Of a stretch of DNA of 6,085 bases, positions 1 through 4,300 are shown piece after piece. The stretch covers positions 1 through 6,085 of the forward strand of contig JACQAW010000140.1 of the NCBI GenBank assembly GCA_016194725.1. The letters run 5' to 3'. Source of the DNA: Deltaproteobacteria bacterium. GTDB taxonomy: Bacteria > Bdellovibrionota > UBA1018 > UBA923. A program made the position numbers and the translations under genes. How positions within the stretch are numbered: the stretch's first letter is position 1; each line of letters starts with the position of its first letter. The notes below the pieces were generated by a model. The model made no database searches and was not told the DNA's origin. It worked only from the letters and a program-made list of their open reading frames with translations.

Positions 1-367
1 CTTTCTGTTTGCAATTCAATGACCGTTGTTTGCACTTGAGTTAACCAGCACTCGTTAAGAGAAGCCAGTCATCCATCACTTCTTGTCACCGACCGACCCC
101 CTCCCTTTTTGATTCCTAATTTTCTGCTCCACTCTTCATCAGCAAAACGCGACACTCCAACTTTTTAAACTGAACACACGCCACCGGCAGAAGTTCGCAC
201 CGCGCTCATCCCCACGGGAACATTTCACGTGCGCAAAGCGCAACACGTTGGCCGACCAGAAGTGAACACCGCGACAGCACCCACGGCATCACTTTCGCGC
301 GGCCAAGGTCCGCTTCTTGCTTCCCTGGATTTCACACTTATCGCCTCGTGCTGCATTGATTCGCGCA
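1..367. other. Intergenic stretch with no supported gene
   Basis: All frames I read through here on either strand are closed within a few dozen codons or lack a start with a ribosome binding site. No tRNA-like fold, repeat array, insertion sequence end or strong promoter pair was seen. I found no classic intrinsic terminator for the minus-strand unit: the small hairpins present are not followed by a T-run on the minus strand. A pyrimidine-rich tract (about 94-110, CCCC then CTCCCTTTTT) stands out on the plus strand, with no clear role. Confidence 0.6.
227..248. repeat. Small imperfect hairpin
   Basis: ACGTGCGC (227-234) can pair with GCGC (238-241) plus ACGT (245-248), giving a 3-base loop and a 3-base AAC bulge. 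It lies about 120 bases beyond the DUF2007-type stop codon. With no T-run on either side it is not an intrinsic terminator. It may be a 3' end stabilising structure or chance. Confidence 0.3.
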
Positions 368-586
368 CTAGGCGGCTAAGATCTTACGTGCTGTTTCGAG
401 GTCCTTTTCTTCAACCTGAAGCGCGACACCCGCCGTCGCTGCCAAGTAGGGACCCAGTCCCCCGGTATCGTCGGACCGCACATTCGCAAGAATGCCGCTC
501 TGCTCAAGTCTTCCCTTAGCAAGCTCCGCTTCAGGGCGATTGGTAAACGTCGTGATCGTGACCCATGTGGTTTTGGACTTCACCAT
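368..586 (-). CDS. DUF2007-type small protein
   Basis: This 72-residue protein starts at an ATG with a strong GGGAGGT site and ends at TAG (370-368). The whole protein matches the DUF2007 pattern: an N-terminal strand (WVTITTFTN), the helix with EAELAKGRLEQSGI (20-32), a short acidic segment with SDDTGG (38-43), then LAATAGVALQVEEKDLETAR with the V-x-L-x-V strand and a C-terminal helix ending in KILAA. The family (sometimes labelled putative prokaryotic signal transducing protein) has a ferredoxin-like fold. Its members are small, cytosolic and of unknown biochemical role. No signal peptide or membrane span is visible. It is the last gene of the unit, 25 bases after the 119-residue protein. 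DUF2007 genes occur in many contexts, so co-transcription with an RHS gene does not by itself give it a role in that system. Confidence 0.88.
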   Translation of the reverse strand: MVKSKTTWVTITTFTNRPEAELAKGRLEQSGILANVRSDDTGGLGPYLAATAGVALQVEEKDLETARKILAA

Positions 587-591
587 GCATT

Positions 592-598
592 ACCTCCC
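592..598 (-). promoter_or_regulatory. Ribosome binding site of the DUF2007-type gene
   Basis: The minus strand reads GGGAGGT at 598-592, five bases before the ATG at 586-584. This near-perfect Shine-Dalgarno selects that ATG over the overlapping out-of-frame ATG at 590-588, which would give only a short peptide. It lies in the 25-base gap after the preceding stop codon. Confidence 0.8.
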
Positions 599-611
599 GA
601 AAGTTGATCAG

Positions 612-971
612 CTATTTACGCGGCTTCTCACATTTGCCGTGAACTGCGGTTACATCGCAACGCCCCGTGTTGCGAGACACGCTGATGTTGTAGGCTTCGC
701 CTGCCTTGACCGTCGTCCAAAAACCCGGGTCTGAGTTGTAGTCACAGGGTTCACCGTCGACGCTAAACGTGATCATGCTGTAGGAGTTGAACCCAGTTCC
801 GTAACCGCCAGCGTGTGAGACATACGTCTTTGTGACTTCGGCGCACCTGTCGGAACGCAGCCACTCGTTTTTAAATTTATCCCCATGAAGCGCGATGACT
901 ACAAAGCCGCCAATAAAAACAAGAACTGCGCCCCAAAAGATAAAGAGAGATTTTTTTGTTGGTCGAGCCAT
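612..971 (-). CDS. Small membrane-anchored four-cysteine protein, possible partner of the RHS protein
   Basis: This 119-residue protein starts at an ATG with AGGAG eight bases upstream and ends at TAG (614-612). A lysine/arginine-rich N-terminus (MARPTKK) precedes a single hydrophobic span at about residues 8-28, so by the positive-inside rule the remaining 90 residues probably lie outside the cytoplasm. That part is glycine/tyrosine/serine-rich with beta-prone strands (SYSMITFSVDGEPC, AYNISVSRNTGRC) and four cysteines (43, 76, 105, 114), which could form two disulfides. The layout of a span followed by Y-x(n)-V-x-G and a late GxxYxxxV strand is loosely like DUF3592-type proteins, but I would not assign it. 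It lies 11 bases after the RHS stop, the place of immunity genes in RHS toxin loci. An immunity role is inferred from position alone. An assembly or anchoring partner, or an unrelated hypothetical protein, is equally possible. Confidence 0.85.
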   Translation of the reverse strand: MARPTKKSLFIFWGAVLVFIGGFVVIALHGDKFKNEWLRSDRCAEVTKTYVSHAGGYGTGFNSYSMITFSVDGEPCDYNSDPGFWTTVKAGEAYNISVSRNTGRCDVTAVHGKCEKPRK

Positions 972-979
972 AGCTTTCG

Positions 980-984
980 CTCCT
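980..984 (-). promoter_or_regulatory. Ribosome binding site overlapping the RHS stop codon
   Basis: The minus strand reads AGGAG at 984-980, eight bases before the ATG at 971-969. It overlaps the TAG stop of the RHS gene (985-983). Ribosomes finishing the RHS protein would therefore sit directly on this site, favouring coupled translation of the 119-residue protein. This supports the ATG at 971 as its start. Confidence 0.75.
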
Positions 985-1330
985 ATCGCATTATCGTCGG
1001 AGGCATAACCGGTGGATTTGTCCCGCCCTGGAATGGTGGTGCAATTGGCTGTTCCGTTCCTGGTGGTTCCGGCGGTTCCACGGGTCTCTGCGGCGGCCCT
1101 TGATCGACCGGTGGCGGTGGTGGTGGCGGCAGGAGTGGTCCAATGAAGCCTTGCTCCCCAGGCTGTGGCAACAGCGGCCCAATAAAACCATTTTGACCTG
1201 ACGGTGTTGGTGCCGGAGGAGTAGGTACTACGAGGTCACGGTTCTGGATCGGATGAGTGGCCCAGTAGAAAAAATTGTATTGGGCCATAGCACACACCAC
1301 GAGCATCCCAACTGCGCATGGCGCACAGTT
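983..1330 (-). other. Post-core tail: CxxC, hydrophobic segment, proline-rich end
   Basis: The 115 residues after DPSG begin NCAPCAVGMLVVCAMAQYNF. That stretch holds a CxxC pair (1564, 1567), a third cysteine (1575) and a hydrophobic run to about 1588 long enough for one membrane span. A very proline-rich end follows (30 prolines in residues 1598-1677), including seven consecutive prolines at 1630-1636 and PxxP-like stretches. In polymorphic RHS toxins this position holds the toxin domain. Nothing here resembles a nuclease, deaminase, ADP-ribosyltransferase or peptidase, and no catalytic motif is visible. It could be an anchor or spacer, a cut-down tip, or an unrecognised effector. Confidence 0.6.
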
Positions 1331-4300
1331 TCCTGATGGATCGTTGTAGAGTAACGGATTGTTGAAGCGCGACCTGTAGAGATTAAGGTCGCCACCGGCA
1401 AAGCCAATCGAGTCGGTAACCGTGAAGTGGCCGGTATTTTGATCGTAGGGTCGGCCGTTGTCCCACATGCCGACTTCCGGATCATATTTAAGTCCCTGCC
1501 AGCCATATGCCACGGCGTCTGATGCCGGGGAGATTGGCTGCACTGTCCCGAGCACTTCGCCGAATGCTCCGAAGGCGGTGGCGCTTCCTGCAATCTCCGA
1601 GTTGAGCACGCTGCCACGATGATCTGTGACATAAGCCTTCGCGCCACTTGGGCCGATTGCGGCCAGGTGTCTGTCACCCCTTTGATCGTCGAGGTAGAGC
1701 GTCGTTGCGCCATTACCTGCGGTGCCGAGCAGGATCGAGTTTGTATCCCCGAGATAGAGATAGCTCTGCGTAAAAGTCGTGGCATTTTGCGAGATAGTTT
1801 TTGCGATTCGTCGCCCCAGCGCGTCGAACGCGTACTGAGCGGTGAGATTTACTTGATCGACGCCCGGATCAAAGGCGCCGTTGCCGTTCACGTCGGTGGC
1901 CTTCGTAAACGAGGTCATGCGTCCGTCTACCCGATAGGTAAACAGATCTATGGCTTGAGTCGCAGGCGTCGTCCTTTGTGTGAGAGTGCCTAAGCCCATC
2001 GCGTCAGTCTGATAGTTATGGAGAGCATCGCTGATGAGCGTGTTGGCAAAGTAAGCACCACCGCCGTTGATATTGTCGCTGATCCTGTTCCCGCTTGCAT
2101 CGTACGCGAGTTGCCGATTGACGAGTGGCCCGAGGTTCGCGCCCTGGTTTGCGGCAAAGCTCGACGTGATGAGCTGATTAGTCGGATCGTATCCGAAGCT
2201 GAATGAGCCAAGCTCACGTGTGAGCGAGACAATATTTCCGGCGAGATCGTAGCCGAGATTTTCGCTGATGGCTTGTGTTGTCTGTCCGTCGAAGCCCGAA
2301 TAACCCACCGCAGTCAACCTGTTCAGGGCGTCGTAAGAGAGCGTTCCATTGAGTCCGGTGGAGTGAGAGACGGTGGATTTTCTGCCGAAAGAGTCGTATC
2401 CGAGATTAACTGAGTAGTTCTGAGAGTTGAAGGCGGAGAGAGCTTGAGTGAGTTTTCCTGCGGAATCATAGCTAGCGGAATAAAGCTGGCCAGGAGGTCC
2501 GGTCAGGCCCGCGATGTTTCCTGTCGCATCTCTCGCGACGCTGTATGCACCGAGGTTGGCAAGATTAAGAGCGCCACCCGATGGGCCAGGTGCAACGCCG
2601 TAGGTTGAGAGCGCAAACGGTGGCGCACTTTCATAAGTGAAGCTCAGGTTTTCATTTGCGTTGTTCGCCGAAGAAAGCTTCGTGCTATCAAGCTGCCGCT
2701 GATACGTGAATGTTGAGTCGTCCTCAACTGTAGCGCCCGACTGGAGCGTCTTCTGAATCACGCGATCCAAAGAATCATAGACCATCGTGGTCGTTGAGTG
2801 CACGGCGTTCGCAACGCCGAGCGCGTACTTGTCGATCGAGACAAGTCGTCCGCCGACGTCGTAAGAATAATTCATGACCTGCGTGGCCGACACTGGGCCG
2901 CCGCTCGCGCCGACAGTCACAGGCATCGTCTGCTGCACAAGCCTTTCGTTTCCATCGAAGCTGAATGTCGACCGATTTCCGGAACCGTCAGTTTGCGCAA
3001 TCTTGTCTCCGCGCGAGTTGTACTCGTAGCGCATGACATGGTTGTTCGCGTCGGTCTTGCGGATGAGTCGCTGCCTATTGTCGTAAGCCATCGTCGTCAC
3101 GCGGCCAGCAGTGTCGGTGTAGGTTGTTGGCAGATCGCGTACCTGGCAGCCCACCGAGATGATGTTGTAGCCGATCTGCGTGACCTGTCCTTTTGCGTCC
3201 GTCACTTGCGTAAGCCTGTCACGCGCGTCGTACTGGAATAGCGTGGTCTGCGGCGTTCCGCCATTCAGCGGAGTCAGAGTTTTCGAAAGTATTTTTCCGA
3301 CAGCATCATAAACAACCGAAACCGAAGGTCCCGCGTTGTCGGTGATGTTCGTCACGCGGTCGAAATCATCGTAGGTATAGCCCAGAACGCGGCCACTAGC
3401 GAAACTTCTCTGGGTCACTCTTCCACGGATGTCATTTATGAGCGTCGAAGGGTTGTGTAAATTAAAAGTGCTTAAAAACAATCCATTCGCATCGGTGGAA
3501 CTGCTGTAGCTCGTGATTCCGTTGTTTACTTGTACCGTATTCCCAAAGTTATCCAATCCAAACACAAGCGCGACCTGCCCCAAAGAATCAGACCGCGAAA
3601 TACTTGTGACATCGCCAGTCGTAGGATTAAGCGTAGTTTTGGTAGGCGATCCCGCAAGGGGATTGAATTGAGTTACCTTGTTAAAGGACTGGTCATAAAC
3701 GCTAGTCATTGGTACAGCATCGAGTGGCAGTTGAACTGATGTCTGATTACCTGATGCATCGTAACCGTACCGAGTGGCGTACCCAAGTTCATCAGTTTTC
3801 GTCGCAAGATTGCCATCAGTGGTCCACGTTTGCTGAACCCTGGATTGATCTGGATTAATAGTTTGCAGCACTCTTCCTGCGGCATCAAAATACCAGGTCA
3901 TCGTATTGCCATCGAGGTCTTGAGTACGCGTCCAGCGCTGCAACGTCGATGAGTCCAGGCCATAGACGAAAGCGCGGTACCCGCCGCCTGGCTCATGCTG
4001 CTCGAAGTTCTTACCGTTATCGTAATAGGTAAAGGTAATGGCTCGACCCAGCGGGTCAGTGATGTTGTTGAGCAACCCATTAGCTTGAGTGCCCACCTGG
4101 TCCTGATTGTAGCCGTAGGTATATGTGTTACCCGCAAAGTCCGACGACGAGGCAAATCTGCCATTTTCGTCGTAAGAGTACGTGTAACTCAAATTATCTC
4201 GTTCTCGATTAATTTGCTGTAAGCGACCCTGAGCGTCTCGCACGAAACTAATTCTACCGATAAAGTCATTGGCAAGCGAACTCATTTTTCCGTTAACGTC

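Noticed and set aside
30..60. Possible plus-strand promoter (TTGCAC ... TTAAGA)
   Set aside because: The boxes are weak, the spacing is 19 bases, and no plus-strand gene follows in the window.
300..330. Possible terminator hairpin (GCGG/CCGC) after the DUF2007-type gene
   Set aside because: The stem is short with a mismatch and a 3-base loop, and no T-run follows on the minus strand.
229..519. Open frame of 96 codons on the plus strand crossing the intergenic stretch
   Set aside because: It starts at GTG without a convincing ribosome binding site, its second half is antisense to the well-supported DUF2007-type gene, and its product has no recognisable pattern.
1228..1785. Open frame of 185 codons on the minus strand
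   Set aside because: It overlaps the RHS core in another frame. Its product is rich in Arg/Ser/Thr and lacks any domain pattern, as expected for an out-of-frame shadow of the YD coding sequence.
2798..3241. Open frame of 147 codons on the plus strand
   Set aside because: It is antisense to the YD repeats, with a His/Arg/Val-rich product typical of reverse-strand reading of this gene. There is no sign of independent coding.
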